Origin: Aquabacterium sp.
GTDB lineage: Bacteria > Pseudomonadota > Gammaproteobacteria > Burkholderiales > Burkholderiaceae_C
Assembly (NCBI RefSeq): GCF_029946005.1
Contig: NZ_JAQSDR010000038.1
Span: 83,840 to 147,839, forward strand
Length of the DNA stretch: 64,000 bases
Direction: 5' to 3'
The first letter of the stretch is position 1, and every line of letters begins with the position of its first letter. The translations under genes were made by a program, and so were the position numbers. The notes below the pieces were generated by a model. That model was not told the DNA's origin. It ran no database searches and saw only the letters and a program-made list of their open reading frames with translations. Shown one piece after another: positions 55,037 through 63,909 of this stretch.

Positions 55037-56521
55037 CGGCAATGCCAGGCACAGGCGTGTGCCGCCCAGTGGGGCCGGAAGCGGCCGCAGACTGCCGCCA
55101 TGCAACACGGCCACCCGCTGCGCGATGGCCAGCCCCAGGCCCCCGATGCCGCCACTGCTGCGCTTGATGGGCGGATCGCGCAGTGGCAGGCACTGGTCCA
55201 GCCGCTCGTGCAGTTCACCCGGTAAACCCGGCCCGCCGTCTTCCACCACGATCTCGGCCTGCGTGCCTTGGCGCCGCAAGCTCACAAGCACCGGCTGGCT
55301 GCTCGGGGCGTGACGCACGGCGTTGTCGATCAGGTTGGTCAAAGCGCGCTCGATCAGTTGCAGGTCGCCATCGAGTTCCAGGCGGCCCGGCGGCACGCCG
55401 TGCAGCGCGACCGGCGGGAACGCATCGCTGAAACCGAACTTCTGCACGGCATCGCTGACCAGCTCATCGAGGCTGAAACGCTCGTGGTGCAGCACTTGCT
55501 GGGTGGATTGCAGCGCGGCCAGTTCAAACAATTGCTGCGACAGGCGGCTGACCTTGCGGCTTTGCGCCAGTGCCGCCTGCAGCACGGCTGCGCGCCGGGT
55601 GGCTTCTTCGGGGGAGGCCTCTGCGGCCAGTGCTTCAAGGTGGCCATGCAGCGCCGTCAGCGGTGTGCGCAGGTCGTGCGCCACGCTGGCCATCATCTCG
55701 CGGTGGTCGGCCACCTGGCGTTGCTCGCGCTCGGCGTGCCATTCGATGCGCTGCTTCATGTCGTCGAAGGCTTCGCCGATGGCCTGCACTTCGTCGCCCG
55801 CTGGACGCTTGGGCGCTGGCGACGCGGCCCCTTCGGGCATCGTGCCGCGCTGGCTGTACTCGCGCAAGCGCTGAGTCAACAGATGCAAGGGCAGGCTCAG
55901 GCGGCGGAAGGTGAACAGACCCAGCATCAAGGTCACCAGCAAGCCAATGGCGGCAGCCAGTGCGGCGCCACGCCACAATCGTTTGGCACCGACTTGCGCG
56001 GCCACCGCATCACGAGCCTGGCTGTCAAGGATGACGTACAGATAGCCCGGCGGACGGGTGTCGCCAGCGCGCACCGGGAACATCGCCGTGCTGAAAATGC
56101 GCGGCAAACCCGACCCCATGGGGTCGGTGCCCCGCAGCGGCAGAGCGGCACCGGCCAGGAAAGCGCGCACGGGCGCCAGGTCCACCTGCGCTTGACGCAC
56201 CATGCCCGGCTCGCCGATGTAGTGCTGCACGCGGCCGTCGGCATCCAGCAGGTACACCTGCACGCCGGGGTTCACCGTCATCAGCATCGACAGCAAGGCG
56301 CCACGCGCCGAACGGTCGGCCTCATCCCGGTTGGTTGATGTGATTTCCGGCCAGTGGCCGACGATGTGCCCGGCCAGACCGTGGGACAGGCGCTGCAGGG
56401 ATTCTTGCTCTTGCTCGGCAGCCACCTCTCGCCCCAGCAGTGCCACAAACGCGCCATAGGCCAGCAACAGCAGGGCCAAGGCCAGCGACAGCCGGGTGGT
56501 GAAGGATCGAGCTGGTTTCAT
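55025..56521 (-). CDS. Sensor histidine kinase of an OmpR-type two-component pair
   Basis: A 498-residue kinase. Membrane helices at about 11-30 and 184-205 flank a periplasmic sensor (about 32-180). A HAMP region follows, then HisKA SVAHDLRTPLTA with His282 and an HATPase domain (ending GGIGGLGLAIAQRVAVLHG). The ATG overlaps the regulator stop (ATGA). The signal is unknown. It is convergent with alkB. Confidence 0.93.
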   Translation of the reverse strand: MKPARSFTTRLSLALALLLLAYGAFVALLGREVAAEQEQESLQRLSHGLAGHIVGHWPEITSTNRDEADRSARGALLSMLMTVNPGVQVYLLDADGRVQHYIGEPGMVRQAQVDLAPVRAFLAGAALPLRGTDPMGSGLPRIFSTAMFPVRAGDTRPPGYLYVILDSQARDAVAAQVGAKRLWRGAALAAAIGLLVTLMLGLFTFRRLSLPLHLLTQRLREYSQRGTMPEGAASPAPKRPAGDEVQAIGEAFDDMKQRIEWHAEREQRQVADHREMMASVAHDLRTPLTALHGHLEALAAEASPEEATRRAAVLQAALAQSRKVSRLSQQLFELAALQSTQQVLHHERFSLDELVSDAVQKFGFSDAFPPVALHGVPPGRLELDGDLQLIERALTNLIDNAVRHAPSSQPVLVSLRRQGTQAEIVVEDGGPGLPGELHERLDQCLPLRDPPIKRSSGGIGGLGLAIAQRVAVLHGGSLRPLPAPLGGTRLCLALPLAD

Positions 56522-57222
56522 TGGGCGGGGTCGAGGTCGAAGCGGTAGCCCACACCCCACACCGTGACGACACGCAGCGGGTTGCGTGGATCGTCTTCAA
56601 TCCGGCCGCGAAGTCGGTTGATGTGCGAATTGACGGTGTGCTCGTAGCCGTCAAAGCCGTCACCCCACACGCGCTGAAGCAGTTCACTGCGGCTGAATGG
56701 CCGCCCCGGGTGCTTCAGCAAGAAGTGCAGAAGATCGAACTCGCGCAGCGTCAAGGGCAGCGCCACATCACCGCGCATCAGCTCCCGGCGCACGGTGTCC
56801 AGTCGGAACGGGCCAAACCGAAACGCCTGCGTTGTCGCGTTGGTGGCGCGCATCTGTTCGATGCGTCGCAGCAATGCCCGGATGCGAGCCACCAGTTCCA
56901 GCATCGAAAACGGCTTGGCCAAGTAGTCGTCGGCCCCCAGTTCCAGCCCCAGCACACGGTGAGCCTCGGCAGAGCGTGCGCTGAGCATGATGACGGGCAC
57001 ATCGGCATGCCTGGCGCGCAGGTGGCGGCAGACTTCCCAACCATCGGCACCGGGCAGCATCAGGTCCAGCAGCACCAAGTCCCAGCGCTGCCGGTCGATG
57101 GCAACCATGGCCTGCTGGCCATTGGCTTCGCGGTGCAGTCGGTAGCCTGCGTCTTCCAGGTGAAGGCGCAGGGCCACCGCGATCGCGTCGTCGTCTTCAA
57201 CCAGCAGCAGGTGTTCGTTCAT
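56518..57222 (-). CDS. OmpR-family response regulator
   Basis: A 234-residue regulator with a receiver (Asp53 in LVLLDLMLPGADG, Lys in LAKPFSM) and a winged-helix DNA-binding domain (TLREFDLLHFLLKHPGRPFS, HINRLRGRI, TVWGVGYRF). It is the first gene of the pair with the following kinase. Confidence 0.94.
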   Translation of the reverse strand: MNEHLLLVEDDDAIAVALRLHLEDAGYRLHREANGQQAMVAIDRQRWDLVLLDLMLPGADGWEVCRHLRARHADVPVIMLSARSAEAHRVLGLELGADDYLAKPFSMLELVARIRALLRRIEQMRATNATTQAFRFGPFRLDTVRRELMRGDVALPLTLREFDLLHFLLKHPGRPFSRSELLQRVWGDGFDGYEHTVNSHINRLRGRIEDDPRNPLRVVTVWGVGYRFDLDPAQ

Positions 57223-57278
57223 GGATGGCCAGTGCCGCACTCGGCGGTTGAGTGTAGCGGAGCGCCAGAGCCTGCGCT

Positions 57279-58097
57279 TCAGGCAGCGGCCGTGCCTGTC
57301 GGCTGCATGCCACCGCGACGGCGGCGTGCCATGAAGCCTACCGACGCCAGGCCCGCTGCCAGCAGCGCGTAGCTTCCGGGCTCAGGCACGGCAGTTACGC
57401 CAAACGAGATTCGGTAAACATCGCTGTCGGCCGTCAAGGCGCTGTTGAAGGTGTACCCGGCGCCCGTGGTCAGTCCGTTGAAGGCCGCGAGTTCAGCGAA
57501 GTTGAAGGCCACCACCGAGTTTTGATCACGGCGAAGGTCGTTGTTGCCAACGAAGGCCGCAGCAGCGGGGTTGAACACTTCCGAACCGGCATCCCAGATT
57601 TCGTTGGCCTTGATGCCAATGGTGGGAATGCTCAGGTGGCCACTGGCGTCGAACAGTCGGTACTCGGTGGGGCTGTCATTGCCGATGAAGAAATCATTGC
57701 TGGGCACCGCCATGGCGGCGAAGGTGAAGAACGGGTTGAGCGCCGTGTCCACCCGGAACGTCAAGCTGTTGCTGGCGCCTGGCACCAGCAAACCGCCGAT
57801 GGTGCCGCGGGTGGCGCCGGGGTCGGCTGCGGCAAACGCTGCCTGCCAGGCACCGCCGGCGCCGCCTTCGGCCACCGAGATGATCGGTGCGGTGGCCGCG
57901 CCACCGAGGTTGAAGGCGTCGAAGCTGCCGTTGTTGAAACCGACATGCAGGGGCGCGAAGCTGATGCTGTTGGTGGGCGCGAGGTTCTGCACGGTGACCG
58001 TGACGTCAACGACTGCGGCATGGGTCGACGCGCAGACCGCCATCAGGGCGGCTGCGCCCAGGGCTGTGGGCACGGCGAGAGAGCGGAATCTGGTCAT
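57279..58097 (-). CDS. PEP-CTERM protein with spondin domain
   Basis: A 272-residue exported protein. The signal peptide is about 1-27 (ending STHAA). A spondin_N-like domain fills about 30-235 (VTVQNLAPTNSISFAPLHVG). The C-terminus is a PEP-CTERM sorting signal: VPEPGSYALLAAGLASVGF followed by MARRRR. Such proteins are cut by an exosortase and linked to extracellular polysaccharide; the exosortase is not in this window. AGGAG precedes the ATG at 58097. Confidence 0.93.
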   Translation of the reverse strand: MTRFRSLAVPTALGAAALMAVCASTHAAVVDVTVTVQNLAPTNSISFAPLHVGFNNGSFDAFNLGGAATAPIISVAEGGAGGAWQAAFAAADPGATRGTIGGLLVPGASNSLTFRVDTALNPFFTFAAMAVPSNDFFIGNDSPTEYRLFDASGHLSIPTIGIKANEIWDAGSEVFNPAAAAFVGNNDLRRDQNSVVAFNFAELAAFNGLTTGAGYTFNSALTADSDVYRISFGVTAVPEPGSYALLAAGLASVGFMARRRRGGMQPTGTAAA

Positions 58098-58270
58098 TTT
58101 GGAACTCCTGGCAAGGTTGTTGAGAGAAGCGGTGTTCGGCTTGCCGACACCGCCCAACCGATCCTAGGAGCACATGTTCATCGGAGCCTCACGCGGAGTT
58201 CACCGCTGCGGGATCATTGCCGCCCAGGAAGTGACGCCAACATCCGAAATGGCGCTTCGCGCCGCTGCGG

Positions 58271-58303
58271 ATGCCTTGCCTCAAGCCCCCAGAGGCAAGG
58301 CAT
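58271..58303. repeat. Perfect 12-bp inverted repeat
   Basis: ATGCCTTGCCTC (58271-58282) and GAGGCAAGGCAT (58292-58303), loop AAGCCCCCA. It overlaps the stop of the metallopeptidase remnant. There is no T run, so a terminator role is uncertain. Confidence 0.6.
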
Positions 58304-58478
58304 TGAGCTCTTTGCGCGCCTCACGCCACTGCGGCCAATGCCGGTCCAGCAAGGCCACGAAGCGATCGCTGTGGGTGGGCTCCAACAGGTGCAGCATTTC
58401 ATGCACCACCACATATTCCACCAAATCCTTGGGCTTCTTTCGCTGCAAAAAGTAGCCTGCACGCGCCTGCGCTTTCAA
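58281..58478 (-). pseudogene. Remnant of YgjP-like (M48/DUF45) metallopeptidase
   Basis: About 65 residues homologous to the C-terminus of YgjP-type zinc peptidases: the motif VVVHEMLHLLEPTHSDRF with HExxH, and then DRHWPQWREARKELNALPLG. Full-length members are about 230-250 residues; here everything before KKPKDLVEYVV is missing. The N-terminal part ends where the DUF2130 gene begins, which suggests a deletion or insertion joint at about 58460-58525. There is no good start codon or ribosome site. Confidence 0.75.
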
Positions 58479-58527
58479 GGCCGCTTGTTGCTGGCGTAAC
58501 CTATGTGCATGCCCGCCGCAGCGGTTC

Positions 58528-59853
58528 CTACTTTGTCCCAGCCGAGGTCATGGCACCCGGCAGCTCCGCAAACTTTGCCGCCATCGTGGGGTTGCCCCGT
58601 GTGAGCTTCTTGATCGTCAGATCGTCGGCCTTGTCGTTGGCGAGGCGCAAATTGTTCGCTGACTTGTGCAGCGCTTCCTTGGTTTTTTCCAGGTCCTTGA
58701 TCGCATCGTCGATGCGCTTGATGGCTTCTTCAAAGCCTTCGGAGGCCAGGCGCCAATTGCGCCCAAACGCCGTCTTGAATTCGTCGAGCTGGGTTTCGAA
58801 CTTCGTGATGTCCACGTTCTGCGAGCGCACCAGCGCCAGCTCCGACTTGTACTTCATCGCGTTCAAAGCGGCATTGCGCAGCAGCGTGATCAGGGGCACA
58901 AAGAACTGCGGCCGCACCACGTACATCTTCGGATAGCGGTGCGAGACATCGACGATGCCGCTGTTGTACAACTCGCTCTCCGGCTCAATCAGGGACACCA
59001 GCACCGCGTACTCGCACGCCTTTTCAGTGCGGTCCTTGTCCAGCTCTTTCAGAAAATCTTCGTTTCTTTTCTTGGTCGCCGTCTCGTTGCTCTCGTTCTT
59101 CATCTCAAACATGATGGAGACGATCTCGGCGCCCGACTCGTCCGAGTCGCGAAAGATGTAGTCGCCCTTGCTGCCGGTGCGGGCGTCGTTGTCTTTCTCA
59201 AAATGCGCCCGCTGAAAGGCGGCAGCACGGATGCGGTTGAACTCGATTTCGCAGTGCTGCTCCAGGGTTTCACCGACCATCTTGGTCGATAGCCGCGCCT
59301 TCAAGTCCCGCAGGCGCTCAATCTCCCCATCACGGTCGCGCAGCTGCAAGGCGTATTGCTCCTTGATGGCTTTCTCTTCCAGCTGATTTTTCACGGTGAC
59401 GAGGTTGAGGTCATTCTTCAACCCGTCGCGCTCACGGGCGACCACACTCACGGCTTCATTCACGGCCAACTGGCGCGTGGCCTCGGCCAACTGAGCGGCA
59501 GCTTGCTGCGCCTTGCGCGCTTGATCCAGCTCGTTCGCCAGCCCATCGCGCTCTTTGCTGACCGCGCCCAAAGCCTCCGACACCGCCAGCTTGCGGGCTA
59601 CCTCACCGGCAGCGAGCTGGGCCTGCAAGGCCTGAATCTCCGCATCTTTGCGCGCCGCAGCGCCTTGCAGCTCATTGGCGACCTTGGCCTCGGCCAAGGC
59701 AATCGCGTCGCGCTTTTCACGCTCGGCCAGCTCCAGCCGCTCGTGCAACTGCTTATCAAAATCGCCATCGCGCACCTGCTTGAGGATGTTGGCGTACCCC
59801 GCTTCGTCGATCTTGAATGCTTTGCTGCAGTGTGGACAGATGATTTCATGCAT
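58528..59853 (-). CDS. DUF2130 domain-containing protein
   Basis: A 441-residue protein. It starts with a Zn-ribbon-like ICPHCSKAF, has a long coiled coil (about 25-200, Ala/Glu/Arg-rich), and then the DUF2130 core (about 205-400) with [19 protein letters not shown] and [20 protein letters not shown]. The D...ExK arrangement (GDYIF ... FEMKNE) could be a PD-(D/E)XK nuclease core; this is inference. AGGAGG lies before the ATG at 59853. DUF2130 proteins are often found near mobile or defence genes. Confidence 0.9.
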   Translation of the reverse strand: MHEIICPHCSKAFKIDEAGYANILKQVRDGDFDKQLHERLELAEREKRDAIALAEAKVANELQGAAARKDAEIQALQAQLAAGEVARKLAVSEALGAVSKERDGLANELDQARKAQQAAAQLAEATRQLAVNEAVSVVARERDGLKNDLNLVTVKNQLEEKAIKEQYALQLRDRDGEIERLRDLKARLSTKMVGETLEQHCEIEFNRIRAAAFQRAHFEKDNDARTGSKGDYIFRDSDESGAEIVSIMFEMKNESNETATKKRNEDFLKELDKDRTEKACEYAVLVSLIEPESELYNSGIVDVSHRYPKMYVVRPQFFVPLITLLRNAALNAMKYKSELALVRSQNVDITKFETQLDEFKTAFGRNWRLASEGFEEAIKRIDDAIKDLEKTKEALHKSANNLRLANDKADDLTIKKLTRGNPTMAAKFAELPGAMTSAGTK

Positions 59854-59875
59854 GGCGACTGGGCCCTCCTTTTCG

Positions 59876-60454
59876 TCAATTGTCGCCGAGCCGATCATTT
59901 AGTCGGATGAGTTCGTTCGCGATAGGCTCAATCTCGAACCGTTCCCCAAGCATTTCAAAAGTGCCTGAGTCAATGAAGTAGGCACGAAAGAAATGCTGCG
60001 GAACCCCATCTCTCTTTCCTTCGTAGCCAAAGTATTGAGGGAAGATTTGCCCAACGATGCCCTTAGATAAGTATTTGTCTAGCCGCTCGTCAAAGTGTTC
60101 CATTGCGTCGCGAAGTGGCTTGCAAATGCGCAACGGATTGTCATCTCCGATAGCAAATTCATTGCGTAACGCCGCCGCGCGGTCCGCATGGATTTGTTGC
60201 GTTTCGCGTATTGGCCAAAAATATCTTGCAATTGCAGCGCCTTGCACAATCAGGTTCTGGAGTTCATCCAGCACAGACTGAACGTCAATGTCTTCGTCGG
60301 GATACTCCGTTTCGGAGTTTGCAAGATGCTCAAACACATCATTCAGCACGTCGATGGAGCGCGCAGCAGACTTTGTGCAGAACGCCATGCTCAATGAGTA
60401 AAAGATCCTATAGGGCGGATGAATTCCGTTATCCACCAAAGATTCCTTTTCCAT
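59876..60454 (-). CDS. Hypothetical HEPN-like protein
   Basis: A 192-residue, helix-rich protein that I do not assign to a named family. It contains [26 protein letters not shown] is an R-x4-H motif like those of HEPN RNases. The ATG at 60454 ([14 protein letters not shown]) is preferred. It lies 22 bases before DUF2130 on the same strand, in DNA with lower GC than the genome around it. A toxin-like or RNA-cutting role is a guess. Confidence 0.75.
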   Translation of the reverse strand: MEKESLVDNGIHPPYRIFYSLSMAFCTKSAARSIDVLNDVFEHLANSETEYPDEDIDVQSVLDELQNLIVQGAAIARYFWPIRETQQIHADRAAALRNEFAIGDDNPLRICKPLRDAMEHFDERLDKYLSKGIVGQIFPQYFGYEGKRDGVPQHFFRAYFIDSGTFEMLGERFEIEPIANELIRLNDRLGDN

Positions 60455-60614
60455 TGCATATCGCGGATTGGGCGGAGGCACTGCAAGGTACGTAGGTTGT
60501 ACAAGTCATGAAGATACTGGGCTGATATGGACAGGCCGCCTTGTCATGACATCTTCTACTGAACAACTTGTTCCGATCTTTTCGCGACAGATTAAAGTAG
60601 GCGGTTAAGGCGTC

Positions 60615-60833
60615 CTACACGCGCTCGTACGGATAAACATTTTTGAAGTTTCGGTTGAGATATGACCCAACGGAAGGTGCTAGCCGAAAATTCTCGAACT
60701 CGTGTTCTGGAACCCCTTTGTAGGCATAAAGCGAAGAATCCAAAAATCGAACGTATACCCATTGATTTTCGCTGTCGTATCCAACTGCTGCGACGTTGGA
60801 AGAACTTACTGGATGCATTTCTGGCATTGACAT
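60615..60833 (-). CDS. KTSC domain protein
   Basis: A 72-residue protein made of a KTSC domain (about 10-68), with SSNVAAVGYDSENQWVYVRF and LYAYKGVPEHEFENF. KTSC is named after the C-terminal domain of lysyl-tRNA synthetase; its role in small proteins is unknown. AGGAG precedes the ATG. It begins 9 bases after the HerA stop, so it is the third gene of the SIR2-HerA operon. Confidence 0.88.
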   Translation of the reverse strand: MSMPEMHPVSSSNVAAVGYDSENQWVYVRFLDSSLYAYKGVPEHEFENFRLAPSVGSYLNRNFKNVYPYERV

Positions 60834-60842
60834 TTCATCTCC

Positions 60843-62618
60843 TTAGTTAAACGATTGATTCCGCCAGTTCCGGACACTGGTTTCATATGTGGCGACGTCA
60901 GGGCAGGGATTTGCCCAAAGCTTCGAGGCTATCGGATCTGAGCTCTTGGTGGAACTATTGGATTGGAAAAACTTGATACGAGACGGAATACGCACAGCTT
61001 CACCGCTCACGATTGCCTCACCAGTTCGCAGGCCGGAAAGGACATCAGCCATTTCGCGTAGCTCATCTTGCATTGCAGACACCACATGTCCCTTGTCGCG
61101 AGAGTTGGTCATTCTCAAAGCAATTATGGATCCACACTGGCTTAGAACTGTCTCATCTAGTTCAGAAGGGCGTTGGGTAACTAGCAGCAGGCCAACGCCA
61201 TATTTTCTGCCCTCTTTGGCGATGGCCTGTACGGTCCGAGACGAAATTGAATCGTCTCCAGCCTTCAGATAGGAGTGCGCCTCATCCAGCACAACCAGCA
61301 ACGGTTGCAACTTTCCACCTACAAGAGTCGTCTGTCCCCAGTACAGAGCGTCGTAGATAATTTTTAATATGCATCCAGCAATTGTTTGCATTACTTCGGA
61401 CGGGATCGCGGAAAGATCCAGGATGGAGATAGGAAATCCGTGCCCGAACCACGTGGAGTACAACCGCGGCAAGTCATTCGGCACCAGGCCATTCAGGTCC
61501 GGAGCATAACCAGCGGGTCTGAACAAGAAGCTGTAGCTCTGATCGAGTAGTCGGGATCGCATTCCATCAAGAAAGCCCAGCATTCCTTTTGCCTTTTGGT
61601 TCAGGAAGGGAGCACTATTTCCGAGACCCGCAATCGGATACTGATTTGACGTGAGAGTCGCTGGACTACCCGCCGTCACCAAAGCCTCGGGGGTAATGCG
61701 GTCAGCTTTGAAAGTGGTCCGTTCAAAGTTATCTAGGTCAAACCATAGTTGAGCAATAGAAAATGGAATAGGACTATCTGCTGTGATTGATTCGGCCCTA
61801 AGGCCACCGATCCCAATCGCCGAGACTCGCTTTAGATCCAGCACCTTGCCGCGAATGTAGTCTTCATTTTGATCAGAAAGCTTGCCGGGAAATATAGCCA
61901 TTAGTTCCTTGAATGGCAGCGCCCAAAAAGGGACGCAGAGTTCTTCCTCATTGTCGACGGCGTTTGCACCGATTCGAAAGACATGGCACTTCCCGCGAAG
62001 AGAGCTTGCGTACTCACCGTGAGGATCAATCATGAGCACTCTTGCACTTGGAAGTGGCTTCTCAGCTATAGCCTTCATCACGATGCTTACTGCATTTGAC
62101 TTGCCACTTCCGGTTGATCCGAGGATCGCGCAATGGCGCGATACCAGCTTGTCTAGATCAAGCTGAGCCTCAAGTCCCTCCGACGCACTTTGGTTCCCGA
62201 TGACTATCGAAGATTGCGTGTTGTAGCCGCCGTACACAATGCGCAGGTCATCATTGGTAACTAGATGAACCTGATCGCCGGACGTCGGTGATTGCAGTAC
62301 GCCACGCTCAAAGTTTGAGCCGACTTGCTCGCCCACAAGAATCATTTGTAGCCAGCGGTGGCCGTCTACGATGGACGGGTTTTCTTTGTAGGCCGTCAAT
62401 AGTGCGTCTGGCATTGCCATTACGCCTGCTTGCGTAACCAATCCGTATAGATTCGCGTAGCCCAATGGGATTTTCAGAAATGAGCCGATTTGACCGATCC
62501 TGTAAACCGTGCCGTCAACGATAGGCATATTTGATGGGTAACTGCTCGCCATCTTTATGGTCACAGAGTTACCGCTGACGCTTTCTACTTGTCCAATATG
62601 AGTCGGGTTGTGTTTCAT
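60843..62618 (-). CDS. HerA-like ATPase of a SIR2-HerA defence system
   Basis: A 591-residue AAA+-like DNA translocase/helicase. An N-terminal HAS-barrel-like region (about 5-130) is followed by Walker A GSTGSGKS (167-174), an insertion region, and Walker B VVLDEAHSY (445-448 DEAH). HerA forms hexamers and in SIR2-HerA acts with SIR2 in anti-phage defence (known system). The ATG at 62618 follows the SIR2 stop by four bases. The KTSC gene follows. Confidence 0.93.
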   Translation of the reverse strand: MKHNPTHIGQVESVSGNSVTIKMASSYPSNMPIVDGTVYRIGQIGSFLKIPLGYANLYGLVTQAGVMAMPDALLTAYKENPSIVDGHRWLQMILVGEQVGSNFERGVLQSPTSGDQVHLVTNDDLRIVYGGYNTQSSIVIGNQSASEGLEAQLDLDKLVSRHCAILGSTGSGKSNAVSIVMKAIAEKPLPSARVLMIDPHGEYASSLRGKCHVFRIGANAVDNEEELCVPFWALPFKELMAIFPGKLSDQNEDYIRGKVLDLKRVSAIGIGGLRAESITADSPIPFSIAQLWFDLDNFERTTFKADRITPEALVTAGSPATLTSNQYPIAGLGNSAPFLNQKAKGMLGFLDGMRSRLLDQSYSFLFRPAGYAPDLNGLVPNDLPRLYSTWFGHGFPISILDLSAIPSEVMQTIAGCILKIIYDALYWGQTTLVGGKLQPLLVVLDEAHSYLKAGDDSISSRTVQAIAKEGRKYGVGLLLVTQRPSELDETVLSQCGSIIALRMTNSRDKGHVVSAMQDELREMADVLSGLRTGEAIVSGEAVRIPSRIKFFQSNSSTKSSDPIASKLWANPCPDVATYETSVRNWRNQSFN

Positions 62619-62622
62619 CGAG

Positions 62623-63909
62623 CTACAGCGCCGTCGGCGAGCCATTGGATGAAGACAAGTCGTTTAGGAAGCCAGCTAGCTTGCTGAAATCGGGTAAAAG
62701 AAATGTCCCCGTTCCTCCCCAGGTTTCATTGCCCTGCTGCTCGCCTGGCGTCGAAGACGGTGCTGCTGCGTCTTCGTCGAAATAGAGGTCTATTCGCGTT
62801 GACTCAATTTTCTTGGGTTCATCGCGCAGTCGCCAGTGTCCGAACTTGCCGCCTATTACTGCGTGATGCCGACCGTAGACGGACATCTTCCCCCCTGTTT
62901 CTTGTGTGGCCATGACCCTTACGACGTTGGCTTCATCAGAAAGACCATAGGAACAATCGCCGGTTGTGTCCCTCACCTCGTCAAAGTAAAGGGCTACAAC
63001 ATGTGAATTCGCGCCACGTCTTAGTGAGGTAACAATTCTTTCGTTAATGTGGTTGTCACCGAATGAATAGCCGCACGTAATCAAGACAGCATCGTCTTGC
63101 TGGAGAAACGTGCAAAGTCGATCAATCAGGCCGACGTAGGGTTGCTTTTTTGATGAGTTGTACTTGAGGTGTGAGGGGTAAATCAGGGTGTTAGCTGCAT
63201 CGGTATCTTGAGCATGCTGACGAATGACCGCTTGATCGGCTTCGCGGAATGACCACCCCAACGAACCATGCATTTTCCACAGCTTCACAAGATGTGGGTA
63301 CGCCTCAACGTCTTCAACAGCTTCTGGGCAAAAGAATGGTTCAAAGCCGCCGGAGAATCCGTCGAAATACGGTATGCCGGAACCTTCCAACGCCATTTCA
63401 AAAAGGTAGTCATAGTTGGTTGTGAAAATTTCGGCAGGAAACCTACGCCGAGCTTTTTGGATCCAGTTAGAAAACTGAGAATGCGACAGTTTTTTGCGGA
63501 CTGCTGCGTCATTGAGGTGGTCATGAATTGAAACCAGCTCGACCACTTGTTCTTTAACAAGCTTAGCCAAGTCCGAAAATCCGTTTGAATTGAGGCCGTT
63601 GAGTGTGCCCGCGCCAATCACAGCACGTTTTGATTCAATGCTGGATAGAAGAGTTTCAATGTTGAAGGGGATCTTTGCACCACTTAGCTCCGCCTCAATG
63701 TCGCCAATCGCGGAGGCGAGCGCAGCGGATTGAGTTGAAACGTATAGAACGATATCACTCGTCATTTTTGCAATGGCGGGGATACAAATGCCAGGTAGCC
63801 CAGTAGCGAAAGACGTACCTGCTCCAAATAGAAAACCTATGCGCTTCTTGTCGGAAGTTAGGATTTGGTGGAGACCTCGAACTTGCTCACGCGGATCATG
63901 ATTCTTCAT
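62623..63909 (-). CDS. SIR2-domain NADase of a SIR2-HerA defence system
   Basis: A 428-residue protein with a SIR2-like NAD-binding fold. The motifs are GFLFGAGTS (25-33), FTTNYDYLF with Asn165, KMHGSLGW with His214, and CGYSFGDNHINE. Unlike the deacylase at 0.7 kb it has no zinc-cysteine set, and the family kills infected cells by using up NAD+. It is followed by herA with a four-base gap. The start is ATG 63909 (MKNHDPREQV); the 91 bases beyond it to the window edge probably hold the promoter. Confidence 0.93.
   Translation of the reverse strand: MKNHDPREQVRGLHQILTSDKKRIGFLFGAGTSFATGLPGICIPAIAKMTSDIVLYVSTQSAALASAIGDIEAELSGAKIPFNIETLLSSIESKRAVIGAGTLNGLNSNGFSDLAKLVKEQVVELVSIHDHLNDAAVRKKLSHSQFSNWIQKARRRFPAEIFTTNYDYLFEMALEGSGIPYFDGFSGGFEPFFCPEAVEDVEAYPHLVKLWKMHGSLGWSFREADQAVIRQHAQDTDAANTLIYPSHLKYNSSKKQPYVGLIDRLCTFLQQDDAVLITCGYSFGDNHINERIVTSLRRGANSHVVALYFDEVRDTTGDCSYGLSDEANVVRVMATQETGGKMSVYGRHHAVIGGKFGHWRLRDEPKKIESTRIDLYFDEDAAAPSSTPGEQQGNETWGGTGTFLLPDFSKLAGFLNDLSSSNGSPTAL

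Noticed and set aside
60542..60551. Perfect 10-base palindrome TGTCATGACA before the HEPN-like gene
   Set aside because: Too short to be convincing as an operator, and only one copy is present.
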